A stretch of 64,000 bases of DNA from Simplicispira lacusdiani. Lineage in GTDB: Bacteria; Pseudomonadota; Gammaproteobacteria; Burkholderiales; Burkholderiaceae_C. Location of the stretch: assembly GCF_003604195.1 (NCBI RefSeq), contig NZ_QXGR01000003.1, positions 1 through 64,000 on the forward strand, in the 5' to 3' direction. A model generated the notes under the pieces. That model did no database searches, was not told the origin of the DNA, and saw only the letters and a list, made by a program, of their open reading frames with translations. The position numbers and the translations under genes are program-made. The first letter of the stretch is position 1, and every line of letters starts with the position of its first letter. Of the stretch, positions 20,135-27,451 are shown one piece after another.

Positions 20135-21151
20135 TCAGATCAGCTTGACGAGCTGCTTGCCGAAGTTCTTGCCCTTGAGCAGACCCAGGAAGGCCTCGGG
20201 CGCGGCGGCGATGCCCTGGGCGATGGTCTCGCGCGGGCGCAGCTTGCCGGTGCCCACCAGCGTGCCCAGCTCCTTGAGCGCCTCGGGCCACACTTCCATG
20301 TGCTCGCCAACGATGAAGCCCTCGACCTTCATGCGGTTGATGAGCAGCAGCGCGGGGTTGGCCATGGGCAGCGGCTTGCCGTCGTAGCCGGCGATCATGC
20401 CGCACACGGCAATGCGCGAGAAGGCGTTCATGCGCAGCATCACGGCGTCCATGATCCAGCCGCCCACGTTCTCGAAGTAACCGTCGATGCCGTCCGGGCA
20501 GGCGATCTTCAGGGCGCCGGCCAGGGCCTTCACATCGCTGTGCTCCTTGTAGTCGATGCAGGCGTCGAAGCCCAGCTCCTCCACGGCGTAGCGGCATTTG
20601 TCGGGCCCGCCGGCAATGCCCACGGCACGGCAGCCGCGCGCCTTGGCCAGCGCGGCGAAGGCGCTGCCCACGGCGCCAGTGGCGGCGCTCACCACCACGG
20701 TGTCGCCCGCCTTGGGCGCGATGATCTTCACCAGGCCGTACCACGCGGTCACGCCGGGCATGCCCACGGCGCCCAGGTAGTGCGACAGCGGCACATGCGT
20801 GGTGTCCACCTTGCGCAGCAGGCCGGGCGCGTTGCCGTCCACCACGCTGTATTCCTGCCAGCCGCCCATGCCGACCACCTTGTCGCCCACGGCGTACTTG
20901 GGGTTGCGACTCTCGGCCACCTCGCCCACGGTACCGCCGATCATCACCTCGCCCAGCGCCTGGCTGGCGGCGTAGCTCTTGCTGTCGTTCATGCGGCCGC
21001 GCATGTACGGGTCGAGGCTCAGGTAGTGGTGGCGCACGAGCACCTGGCCGTCCTGCAGCGCGGGGGTGTCGGTGGCGACGAGGCGGAAGTTGTCCACCGT
21101 GGCTTCGCCCTGCGGGCGGTTGTCGAGCAGGATCTGCTGGTTGCGGGGCAT
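20135..21151 (-). CDS. NADPH-dependent MDR reductase, CurA-like
   Basis: A 338-residue zinc-free medium-chain dehydrogenase/reductase of the leukotriene-B4 dehydrogenase/CurA group. Features: LSLDPYMRGRM near residues 44-54, YLGAVGMPGVTAWYGL, the nucleotide loop SAATGAVGSAF, and GYFENVGG. Such enzymes reduce the double bond of alpha,beta-unsaturated ketones with NADPH. It heads the GNAT-GST-SDR overlap chain. A dispersed repeat begins about 15 bp upstream of the ATG, so the promoter must lie within or beyond the repeat. Confidence 0.88.
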   Translation of the reverse strand: MPRNQQILLDNRPQGEATVDNFRLVATDTPALQDGQVLVRHHYLSLDPYMRGRMNDSKSYAASQALGEVMIGGTVGEVAESRNPKYAVGDKVVGMGGWQEYSVVDGNAPGLLRKVDTTHVPLSHYLGAVGMPGVTAWYGLVKIIAPKAGDTVVVSAATGAVGSAFAALAKARGCRAVGIAGGPDKCRYAVEELGFDACIDYKEHSDVKALAGALKIACPDGIDGYFENVGGWIMDAVMLRMNAFSRIAVCGMIAGYDGKPLPMANPALLLINRMKVEGFIVGEHMEVWPEALKELGTLVGTGKLRPRETIAQGIAAAPEAFLGLLKGKNFGKQLVKLI

Positions 21152-21166
21152 GGCGGTCTCCTTTTG

Positions 21167-21222
21167 CTATTGTTTCAATAGCTGCTAGCGCTTGACCATC
21201 AAGCGCCGCAGCCATTTTTCAT
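21167..21222. repeat. Dispersed repeat copy 5
   Basis: 'GCTATTGTTTCAATAGCTGC', 'TAGCGCTTGACCATCAAGCG', 'CCGCAGCCATTTTTCAT'. It shows the same GCGCTTG...CAAGCGC inverted core as copies 4 and 11. It lies between the CurA-like and PaaI-type genes. Confidence 0.8.
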
Positions 21223-21236
21223 CTAAAACTACGGGG

Positions 21237-21677
21237 TCAATCCGTGGAAATCACCCGCAGCTGGTGCACATTGCGGCCGTCCACCGGCAGGCGGCGCACG
21301 TACTTGAAGGTGCCCGTGGCATGGCTGCACACGCGGCCCTCGGCGTCGTACACCGTGCCCTCGGTGAAGGCCATGGTGGCGGTGCGGTGGATGAGGCGGC
21401 CCTTGGCCACCAGCGGCCCGCGCGCGGGCTGCATGAAGCTGGTCTTCATCTCGATGGTGACCACGCCCATGTCGGGCGTGTCGCTGCGCGCGGCCGTGGC
21501 CATGGTGACGTCCAGCAGCGTCATGGTGGCGCCGCCGTGCGTCACGCTGAACGAGTTCATGTGCTCGGGCTGCGCCTCGTAGCGCAGCTCGGACTGGCCG
21601 CCCTGCATGAATTCGAGCGTGAAGCCCAGATGGTTGACGAAGGGGATCTCGACCCCGAAGCCGTTGTGGGTGGCCAT
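21237..21677 (-). CDS. PaaI-family hot-dog thioesterase
   Basis: A 146-residue single hot-dog domain. MNSFSVTHGGATMTLLDVTMATAA carries the HGG motif of the PaaI/YdiI thioesterases, with the acidic residue (D) one helix turn later; VVTIEMKTSFMQPARG and a closing ATGTFKYVRR complete the fold. It should hydrolyse acyl-CoA thioesters in the cytoplasm. It begins 4 bp after the stop of the SDR gene, so the two are co-transcribed. Confidence 0.88.
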   Translation of the reverse strand: MATHNGFGVEIPFVNHLGFTLEFMQGGQSELRYEAQPEHMNSFSVTHGGATMTLLDVTMATAARSDTPDMGVVTIEMKTSFMQPARGPLVAKGRLIHRTATMAFTEGTVYDAEGRVCSHATGTFKYVRRLPVDGRNVHQLRVISTD

Positions 21678-21681
21678 GGCA

Positions 21682-22476
21682 TCAGCCTCCGGTGACCGCG
21701 CTCACGCCCCCGTCCACGGCCATGAACTGGCCGGTGATGTGCTTGCCCGCGTCGGAGGCCAGCAGCGCGCACAGGCCCTTGAGGTCTTCGTCGTCGCCCA
21801 GGCGGCCCAGCGGCGCGTGGCCGATGAGGTTCTCCTCGCCCAGGGCCTTGAGCGTGCCGATGGTCATCTTGCTCGGGAAGAAACCCGGGCAGATGGCGTT
21901 GACGCGGATGTTGTACTTGCCCCATTCGGCCGCCAGCGCGCGCGTGAAGTTGATGACCGCGCCCTTGGAGGTGTTGTAGGCGATGGTGTTCATGCCCTGC
22001 GGGTTGCCGCCCAGCCCGGCGATGGACGCCACGTTGATGATGCTGCCGCTGCGCCGCCCGATCATGCTGTGCTTGGCCACGTACTGGCTCAGCAGGAAGT
22101 AGCCGCGCACGTTGAGGTTCATCACCTTGTCCCAAGCGTCGAGCGGGTGGTCCTCGGCGGGCGCGCCCCAGGTGGCGCCGGCGTTGTTGACGAGGATGTC
22201 GATGTCGCCCATGCGCTCCATGGTCTCGCGCGCCAGGCGGTGGATCTCGGCCTCTTGCGCGCAGTCGGCGGCGATCCAGCGCGCGTCGATGCCGGCGGCC
22301 TGCAGCTCGGCGGCGGCTTCTTCCAGGTCGCCCGCCTTGCGCGAGCTGAGCATGATGCGCGCGCCAGCCTCGCCCAGCGCATGGGCCAGCTGCAGGCCCA
22401 GCCCGCGCGAGCCTCCGGTGACCAGCGCGGTCTTGCCCTTGAGGTCGAACAGTTGCTGGATGGTACGGGTGGTCAT
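21682..22476 (-). CDS. SDR family oxidoreductase, FabG-like
   Basis: A 264-residue classical SDR with TGGSRGLG cofactor loop, NNAG, catalytic Ser in INVASIAG, YNTSK and the closing FMAVDGG of FabG-type enzymes. A 3-hydroxyacyl-CoA or related hydroxyl is a likely substrate given the thioesterase and acyl-CoA dehydrogenase beside it. The ATG at 22476 follows AAGGAGA and is preferred over a longer in-frame start that adds a low-complexity Pro/Arg stretch. Confidence 0.88.
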   Translation of the reverse strand: MTTRTIQQLFDLKGKTALVTGGSRGLGLQLAHALGEAGARIMLSSRKAGDLEEAAAELQAAGIDARWIAADCAQEAEIHRLARETMERMGDIDILVNNAGATWGAPAEDHPLDAWDKVMNLNVRGYFLLSQYVAKHSMIGRRSGSIINVASIAGLGGNPQGMNTIAYNTSKGAVINFTRALAAEWGKYNIRVNAICPGFFPSKMTIGTLKALGEENLIGHAPLGRLGDDEDLKGLCALLASDAGKHITGQFMAVDGGVSAVTGG

Positions 22477-22655
22477 GGTGTGGTCTCCTTGTTTCGGTTC
22501 GGGCCCCGCAGCGCCGCGCGGGCGCCAGGGCATTGCCAATGATTGTGCGCCGCGCTCACCCGGCGCGCCTGTCTCCTGAGCGATTGGCCGGGAGAAGCGC
22601 AGGGGCGCCGGCACGGCACCCACGGGCATGGTAGCCAAGCCCGTGGGCGCGGCGC

Positions 22656-24494
22656 TCAGAAGGCGTCTTCGGCCATGGCGGCGCAGGTGGCATCGCGCGT
22701 GCCCACCACGCCCAGCCAGGCGCCGATCTTGGGCAGCTCGTAGTGGAAGAAATAGCGTGCAGCGCCCATGCGGCCAGCGCTAGCAGCTACTGAAAGCGTA
22801 GCATCCTGGGCCAGCACGCGGCCCGCCACGTCCAGCCACATCCAGGCCAGCACCATGTGGCCGAAGGCCTGCATGTAGGGCACGGCATTGGCCAGCGCCT
22901 CATTGGGCTTGCCGGTGGACCAGGCGGCCTGGGTGGCGGCGGTGACATCCTGCAGGGCCTGGGCGAGCTGGTCGGCATAGCCCGACAGCGCGGGTACCCC
23001 GCGCGCCTGGGCGATGGTGGCGCCCATGGTGCGCGCCAGCAGTTGCAGCCCCGCCCCGCCCTGCATGATGACCTTGCGGCCCAGCAGATCGGCGGCCTGG
23101 ATGCCGTGCGTGCCCTCGTGGATCATGTTCAGGCGGTTGTCGCGCCAGTACTGCTCCACCGGGAAGTCGCGCGTGTAGCCGTAGCCGCCGTGGATCTGGA
23201 TGGCCAGCGAATTGGCCTCCAGGCAGAACTCGCTGGGCCAGCTCTTGGCGATGGGCGTGAGCACCTCCAGCAGCAGCTTGGCCTGCGCGGCGGCCTCGGC
23301 GTCGCCCGTGCGGCCTTCATCGACCAGCTTGGCGCAATACAGGTTGAGCGCCAACGCGCCCTCGCTGTAGCTCTTTTGCGCCAGCAGCATGCGCTTGACG
23401 TCGGCGTGCTCGATCAGGCGCACCTGGGGGCTGCTGGCGTCCTTGCCGCCCTCACCCACGGGACGGCCCTGCAGGCGCGTCTTGGCGTAGTCCAGGCTGG
23501 CGTAGTAGCCCGCCAGGCCCAGCATGGTGGCAGCCATGCCGATGGCGATGCGCGCCTCGTTCATCATGTGGAACATGCACTTGAGGCCCTCGCCCGGCTT
23601 GCCCACCAAGTAGCCGATGGCGCCCGCGCCACCGCGCACCGGGTACTTGCCCTCGCCGAAGTTCAGCAGCGTGTTGGTGGTGCCGCGCCAGCCCAGCTTG
23701 TGGTTCAGCCCGGCGAGCGCCACATCGTTGCGCTCGCCGGTGAGGTTGCCTTCGGTGTCCACCAGCTTCTTGGGCACGATGAACAGCGAGATGCCCTTCA
23801 CGCCCGGCACCAGCTTGCCGTCCGGCCCCGGAATTTTGGCCAGCACCAGGTGCACGATGTTCTCGGTCAGCTCATGGTCGCCCGAGCTGATCCACATCTT
23901 GTTGCCGCGCAGGCGATAGCGCGGGCCCAGCGCATCGGCCTCGAAGCCTTCGCCATCGGCCTCGGCGCGGGTGGTGATATCGCTCAAGGACGAGCCCGCC
24001 TGCGGCTCCGACAGGCACATGGTGCCCGCCCAGCGGCCGTTGAATTCATTGGCGGCGAACACCTGCTGCTGCAGGGGCGTGCCGTGCACCAGGATGGCAT
24101 TGGCGTTGCCCGTGGTCAGCAGGTTGGAGCCGATGCTGATCGACGCGCAGCCAAAGAAGCTGCCCGCCGCCGACTCCACCACATAGGGCAACTGCATGCC
24201 ACCGAGTTCATAGTCTTGCGCGGCGCTGAGCATGCCGCTGTCGGCAAACGCCTGGCGCGCGTCGGCCGTGCACTGCGGCAGGATGACCTTCTCGCCATCG
24301 AAATGCGGCTCCTGCACATCCACCGTGCGGTTGAACGGCGCGTACTTCTCGCGCGCGATGCGCTCGCAGGTGTCCATCACGGCATCGAAGGTCTCGCGCG
24401 AATGGTCGGCAAAGCGCTCGCGCGCGGTGAGCGACTCGGCCTGGAGCCAGTCGTAGAGCAGGAAATCGAGGGTGGAGCGGAGGGAGGTCGTCAT
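22656..24494 (-). CDS. Acyl-CoA dehydrogenase, about 600-residue type
   Basis: A 612-residue FAD enzyme of the long acyl-CoA dehydrogenase class that includes DmdC. It has the middle-domain motif MCLSEPQAGSSLSD, the substrate-binding region MFHMMNEARIAIG, the IQIHGGYGYTRDFPVEQYWRD stretch and a catalytic Glu in IHEGTHGIQ, followed by a C-terminal helical extension of about 150 residues typical of this class. It catalyses alpha,beta-dehydrogenation of an acyl-CoA, passing electrons to ETF. The region encoded at 22775-22806 resembles a decayed dispersed repeat. The gap before its ATG holds a 20-bp palindrome (24599-24618). Confidence 0.92.
   Translation of the reverse strand: MTTSLRSTLDFLLYDWLQAESLTARERFADHSRETFDAVMDTCERIAREKYAPFNRTVDVQEPHFDGEKVILPQCTADARQAFADSGMLSAAQDYELGGMQLPYVVESAAGSFFGCASISIGSNLLTTGNANAILVHGTPLQQQVFAANEFNGRWAGTMCLSEPQAGSSLSDITTRAEADGEGFEADALGPRYRLRGNKMWISSGDHELTENIVHLVLAKIPGPDGKLVPGVKGISLFIVPKKLVDTEGNLTGERNDVALAGLNHKLGWRGTTNTLLNFGEGKYPVRGGAGAIGYLVGKPGEGLKCMFHMMNEARIAIGMAATMLGLAGYYASLDYAKTRLQGRPVGEGGKDASSPQVRLIEHADVKRMLLAQKSYSEGALALNLYCAKLVDEGRTGDAEAAAQAKLLLEVLTPIAKSWPSEFCLEANSLAIQIHGGYGYTRDFPVEQYWRDNRLNMIHEGTHGIQAADLLGRKVIMQGGAGLQLLARTMGATIAQARGVPALSGYADQLAQALQDVTAATQAAWSTGKPNEALANAVPYMQAFGHMVLAWMWLDVAGRVLAQDATLSVAASAGRMGAARYFFHYELPKIGAWLGVVGTRDATCAAMAEDAF
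22775..22806. repeat. Possible dispersed-repeat remnant in acyl-CoA dehydrogenase
   Basis: 'CAGCGCTAGCAGCTACTGAA' followed by 'AGCGTAGCA' resembles half of the dispersed repeat and encodes a short Ala/Ser-rich stretch. The match is partial. Confidence 0.35.
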
Positions 24495-24598
24495 GCGGCA
24501 AATTATGGGAGCCGCGACGGGGAAAGGGATGTCCGGTGGGTGACGCGGGGCAGGTCAGTGCATGTCGAATGATTGAGATCGCCCCTGAACTGCCAGTC

Positions 24599-24618
24599 TG
24601 ACCGGCAAATATCGGTCA
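24599..24618. promoter_or_regulatory. 20-bp palindrome upstream of acyl-CoA dehydrogenase
   Basis: TGACCG-N8-CGGTCA, perfect in both 6-bp arms, lies about 105 bp upstream of the acyl-CoA dehydrogenase ATG and just 3' of the unknown partner gene. Size and symmetry suit a dimeric repressor (for example TetR-type). It may instead help terminate the partner transcript, but no T-run is present. Confidence 0.4.
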
Positions 24619-24653
24619 ACCGTCGAGGTGATGAAGGCTCGGTAACACTGCAA

Positions 24654-25670
24654 TCAGCACGGCCAGAGAGCACCAGACGAAAGCAGGCCCTGCTGTTGCG
24701 CGAAACGACGTTTGCTCACAAGCCAGCGACGGTCAATACCACTCCGGTCGACAATTTCATCATGTAGTGCGTGGGCGATCCGGCTAAGCAAAATCGTTAT
24801 GTCTACAAGCATTCTGGCCGCGACCTTCGGTTGCGCCAAGACACTTGGTTCAGCACGCATTTTCAGGTTGCTATTTTCCAAGCGATCCACTATGCGGTCG
24901 ATCGTCTGGGCCTGAGAAGTTAGGTGAGCCAGGGAATCAAAATTATTGCAAAATCGCGGCGCGGTGTATGCGAATCCTGGTCGGTAGTTGACAACGTTTC
25001 GGAGCGCGCTCGGCCAGTCGTCCCCGAGTACATGAGCCGAGTTGGTTATTGCTAGAAACAGACGCTCTTCTTGCTGCGAAGCGACCCCAACACCAACGTC
25101 ACGATACAAACCACCGATGAGATTGAAAATCGTTGTCCATAGCTGTTCATGCACCCGCCGAGAGCGCTTCACTAAAAAGATTTGACGGGTACCTGCACTA
25201 AGAGGAGCGCCGCAAGTGATTTCATATGTACCTTTGGTCAATGTCGCAGAACCCGGAGGTGCCAGCATTGTGAACTGACTTGCGACTTCCGGTGTGACGA
25301 ACCAAACGGTATGTCCAAGCATCCGCGAGAGCGCCATGGCCACGAAGTAGGCCCAGTAGTAAAAAGTCACTATTTGCCAAGCTGGGCTATTCCATTGCCC
25401 ACTGGCCAAAGTCTTCATTAACGAAGTTTGATGCTCTAGAGCGTGATCCAAGTGATAGGCAGCATCCGAGAGAAGCGCCCCCCCGAAATCGGCAGGAGCC
25501 GCTTCAATCGTGAATTTTGTCGAACTGCCAGATGCAATTGTGTAGGTGCCTTGAGCCTGCCAAGTCGCTAAAGTCAACGGTGCTTTGAAATCGACGCTTG
25601 CACCGGGAGGAATGGCATTGAGTGCTTGCTGCCGCATTCGTTGCCATAGAGCACTTTGGGGAAGATTCAC
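24654..25670 (-). CDS. Unrecognised protein, partner of DGQHR protein
   Basis: A 338-residue protein I cannot place in a family. It starts with GTG overlapping the DGQHR stop (GTGA at 25667-25670), so the two are translationally coupled. Residues about 97-120 (AWQIVTFYYWAYFVAMALSR) form an aromatic helix like the YY-A-F helices of HEPN-type proteins; RNVVNYRPGFAY is at 224-235; the C-terminal helix has SRIAHALHDEI (296-306), an R...H spacing loosely like HEPN RNase sites. No signal peptide is visible. Base and codon use are clearly AT-richer than the flanking genes, suggesting transfer. HEPN membership is a guess from pattern only. Confidence 0.7.
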   Translation of the reverse strand: MNLPQSALWQRMRQQALNAIPPGASVDFKAPLTLATWQAQGTYTIASGSSTKFTIEAAPADFGGALLSDAAYHLDHALEHQTSLMKTLASGQWNSPAWQIVTFYYWAYFVAMALSRMLGHTVWFVTPEVASQFTMLAPPGSATLTKGTYEITCGAPLSAGTRQIFLVKRSRRVHEQLWTTIFNLIGGLYRDVGVGVASQQEERLFLAITNSAHVLGDDWPSALRNVVNYRPGFAYTAPRFCNNFDSLAHLTSQAQTIDRIVDRLENSNLKMRAEPSVLAQPKVAARMLVDITILLSRIAHALHDEIVDRSGIDRRWLVSKRRFAQQQGLLSSGALWPC

Positions 25671-26692
25671 AGCATTGCCGCCGAGATAGGTGCTGTCTTC
25701 CTCAATGTCGACTGCATGATCGCAACGATCGATTTTTTTGACAGCAAAACGCGACCACCGGTTCCAAAGTAGCTCATACGTGCAAGTGGTCTAATTGTTG
25801 CCTGAATCACCTCCTGCTTTGCGCTCTTTTTTGCATTCAACGTGTTTTGAATGATTTCTCCAAATAGATCAAATATCGACTCAAAGAAAGCCGATCGAAG
25901 AAGCAGCGTTTTTTCCGGCAACTCCGCATCCCAAGCATTAAGAAAATTCAATATTAACTTGTATCTATTCTCCGCTCCAGCTTCAAGAGCAACCCCTGAC
26001 GTCAAAATAGGTCCAACAGCTCGATTAAAAGTGACCCTGGAAATCCGATTCGCTAGAGACTTGGATGCACTTAGCTTTCCAGCGAGTGGCGATTTGGGAT
26101 CCGAGTTGAGGCGGTCGAATATCTGACGCAGAGTGTGCTCCTTTGCATCCTCAACGTCTGCCAGCTCTTTGATGTCTAAGAGTAAGGCTGCAGGTACACC
26201 ACGCTGGGTCGTGTTGATATCTATGAAGAGTTTTGTTTCTTCAGCCCGCGTAAGCCCTTCATAGATTGCGACCGGAACACGATGCCGTATCGAGCACTTC
26301 TGATACCCCCAAAGTCTGTGCTGCCCGTCTAAAACCAAAAAAGCAGACCCTTCTCGTGCGAACGAGATTGATTTCGTCTTTCGGTTGTAAGAAAACGCCG
26401 CATTAGGTTGGGCAGACAAGACAATATTGCTAGGTATCGACCCGGTCCCTGCTGCCAGATAGCTGGCAATATCGTCCGCGCGGGATTCATTCAAAGATCG
26501 CTGGAAACCCGCAACAGGATCTTCATCCCGCTTTGCAACGAAACAATAGTCGAACAAGTCGTCGACGGGAATAGTCGTGAAGTAGAACCGATGCTGGTTC
26601 TGCGTCATGAGCAACGCGGCGTAGGTTGTCGCCTTCTTGATGCGCGCAACCCTCTTGCGCGGAGCAGCAGCCGTAGTTTCTTTTGTAGCCAT
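25667..26692 (-). CDS. DGQHR-domain (DndB-like) protein
   Basis: A 341-residue protein of the DGQHR family. DGQHRLWG starts at residue 122, and FIDINTTQRGVP (about 157-168) matches the second conserved block of these proteins (asparagine followed by a Q/R/K turn). The N-terminus is basic (PRKRVARIKK). Relatives include DndB of DNA phosphorothioation systems and DpdB of 7-deazaguanine DNA modification, but no dndCDE or dpdA gene is nearby. The ATG at 26692 follows AGAAGAAA; an upstream start would add a region unlike the family. Codon use is AT-richer than its neighbours. It overlaps the downstream partner by 4 bp. Function is unknown; a DNA-modification or defence role is inference. Confidence 0.85.
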   Translation of the reverse strand: MATKETTAAAPRKRVARIKKATTYAALLMTQNQHRFYFTTIPVDDLFDYCFVAKRDEDPVAGFQRSLNESRADDIASYLAAGTGSIPSNIVLSAQPNAAFSYNRKTKSISFAREGSAFLVLDGQHRLWGYQKCSIRHRVPVAIYEGLTRAEETKLFIDINTTQRGVPAALLLDIKELADVEDAKEHTLRQIFDRLNSDPKSPLAGKLSASKSLANRISRVTFNRAVGPILTSGVALEAGAENRYKLILNFLNAWDAELPEKTLLLRSAFFESIFDLFGEIIQNTLNAKKSAKQEVIQATIRPLARMSYFGTGGRVLLSKKSIVAIMQSTLRKTAPISAAML

Positions 26693-27028
26693 ACGTTTCT
26701 TCTCTATTGCAATGGATCGCCGACGATGTGTTTGAGATGGGGTCAGTCTACAAGACGACTCGGTGCTATATCTGCATACCCGAACGTCCACTCTCATGCA
26801 TCAAATCAACAGCTCGTTACAGGCCAGTAACCGTCTTCCCAACAAGTTGTACGGAAACATGGCCAAAACCACCAACAGTGTATTGGCCTCCAACGCCCGC
26901 CCCATAAAGCGCCATCAGCGACCAAACCAATAGCAAGCACCCGGTGCATCCGCGACGTGCCACGCACCCCATGCGCACGCTCCCGCAGAGTGCTAGCATG
27001 GTTCCCCCGCAATTCCAAGGAGTGGGCC
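26693..27028. other. Gene-free stretch at right edge of AT-rich insert
   Basis: This 336-bp gap separates the divergent DGQHR and ABM genes. Its left two-thirds are AT-richer like the insert and must hold the DGQHR promoter (TATAGC on the minus strand near 26770 is a weak -10 candidate). A dispersed repeat occupies 26882-26935, after which composition returns to the GC-rich background. No convincing reading frame was found. Confidence 0.6.
26882..26935. repeat. Dispersed repeat copy 7
   Basis: 'TTGGCCTCCAACGCCCGC', 'CCCATAAAGCGCCATCAGCG', 'ACCAAACCAATAGCAA'. It is nearly the same as copy 8 (27334-27391) in the same orientation; the two bracket the ABM gene as imperfect direct repeats. Confidence 0.75.
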
Positions 27029-27331
27029 ATGACCGCGATGAATGTCGTGCACATGCGTGTGAAGCCAGGCAAGGACGAGGAATATGTCCGCCTGCACCAG
27101 GAGATGGATATGCGCTCCATGCCCGGGGGGCGCAATTTCTGGCTGATCCGTTCGGGCGAGCGCAGTTTCATCGTCGTGGGCGAGTGGGACAGCCCGCAGG
27201 CGCTGGCGGATGCGCGCCCCGCGATGGTGGCTAACCTGGACAAGCTGCGACCCTTGCTCGAAGACCTGGGCGGTGGCCGGGGGCTGACCGAGCCTTGGTC
27301 GGGCGAGGTGGCTCTGCATTTGAAATCCTGA
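27029..27331 (+). CDS. Antibiotic biosynthesis monooxygenase-fold protein
   Basis: A 100-residue protein with the ferredoxin-like dimeric alpha/beta barrel (ABM) pattern: NVVHMRVKPGKDEEYVRLHQ, an alternating strand FWLIRSGERSFIVVGEWDS and a closing amphipathic helix. Members include small quinone-forming monooxygenases and heme-degrading enzymes, but many have no known activity. The ATG at 27029 follows AAGGAG (27017-27022). It stands alone between two repeat copies and is convergent with the thiolase gene. Confidence 0.75.
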   Translation: MTAMNVVHMRVKPGKDEEYVRLHQEMDMRSMPGGRNFWLIRSGERSFIVVGEWDSPQALADARPAMVANLDKLRPLLEDLGGGRGLTEPWSGEVALHLKS

Positions 27332-27333
27332 AG

Positions 27334-27391
27334 CCATTTTGGCCTCTGGCGCCCGTCCACAAAGCGCCACTAGCTACCAAACCAATAGCAA
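27334..27391. repeat. Dispersed repeat copy 8
   Basis: 'GCCATTTTGGCCTCTGGCGC', 'CCGTCCACAAAGCGCCACTA', 'GCTACCAAACCAATAGCAAA'. It begins right after the ABM stop and abuts the thiolase terminator. Confidence 0.8.
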
Positions 27392-27428
27392 ACGCCCCGC
27401 GCAAACCTTGCGGCCTGCGCGGGGCGTT
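27391..27428 (-). terminator. Terminator of the thiolase gene
   Basis: A perfect 12-bp stem (AACGCCCCGCGC at 27391-27402 and its complement at 27417-27428) has a 14-base loop. On the minus strand TTTGCT follows, a weak T-tract. It lies 24 bp past the thiolase stop and may also serve the ABM gene. Confidence 0.7.
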
Positions 27429-27451
27429 GTGTCTTAAAACGTCGTCAGCGC

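Noticed and set aside
26693..26797. An extra 35-residue N-terminus for the DGQHR protein
   Set aside because: It is Arg/Ser-rich, has no ribosome site, and the ATG at 26692 has a purine-rich site and begins a plausible basic N-terminus.
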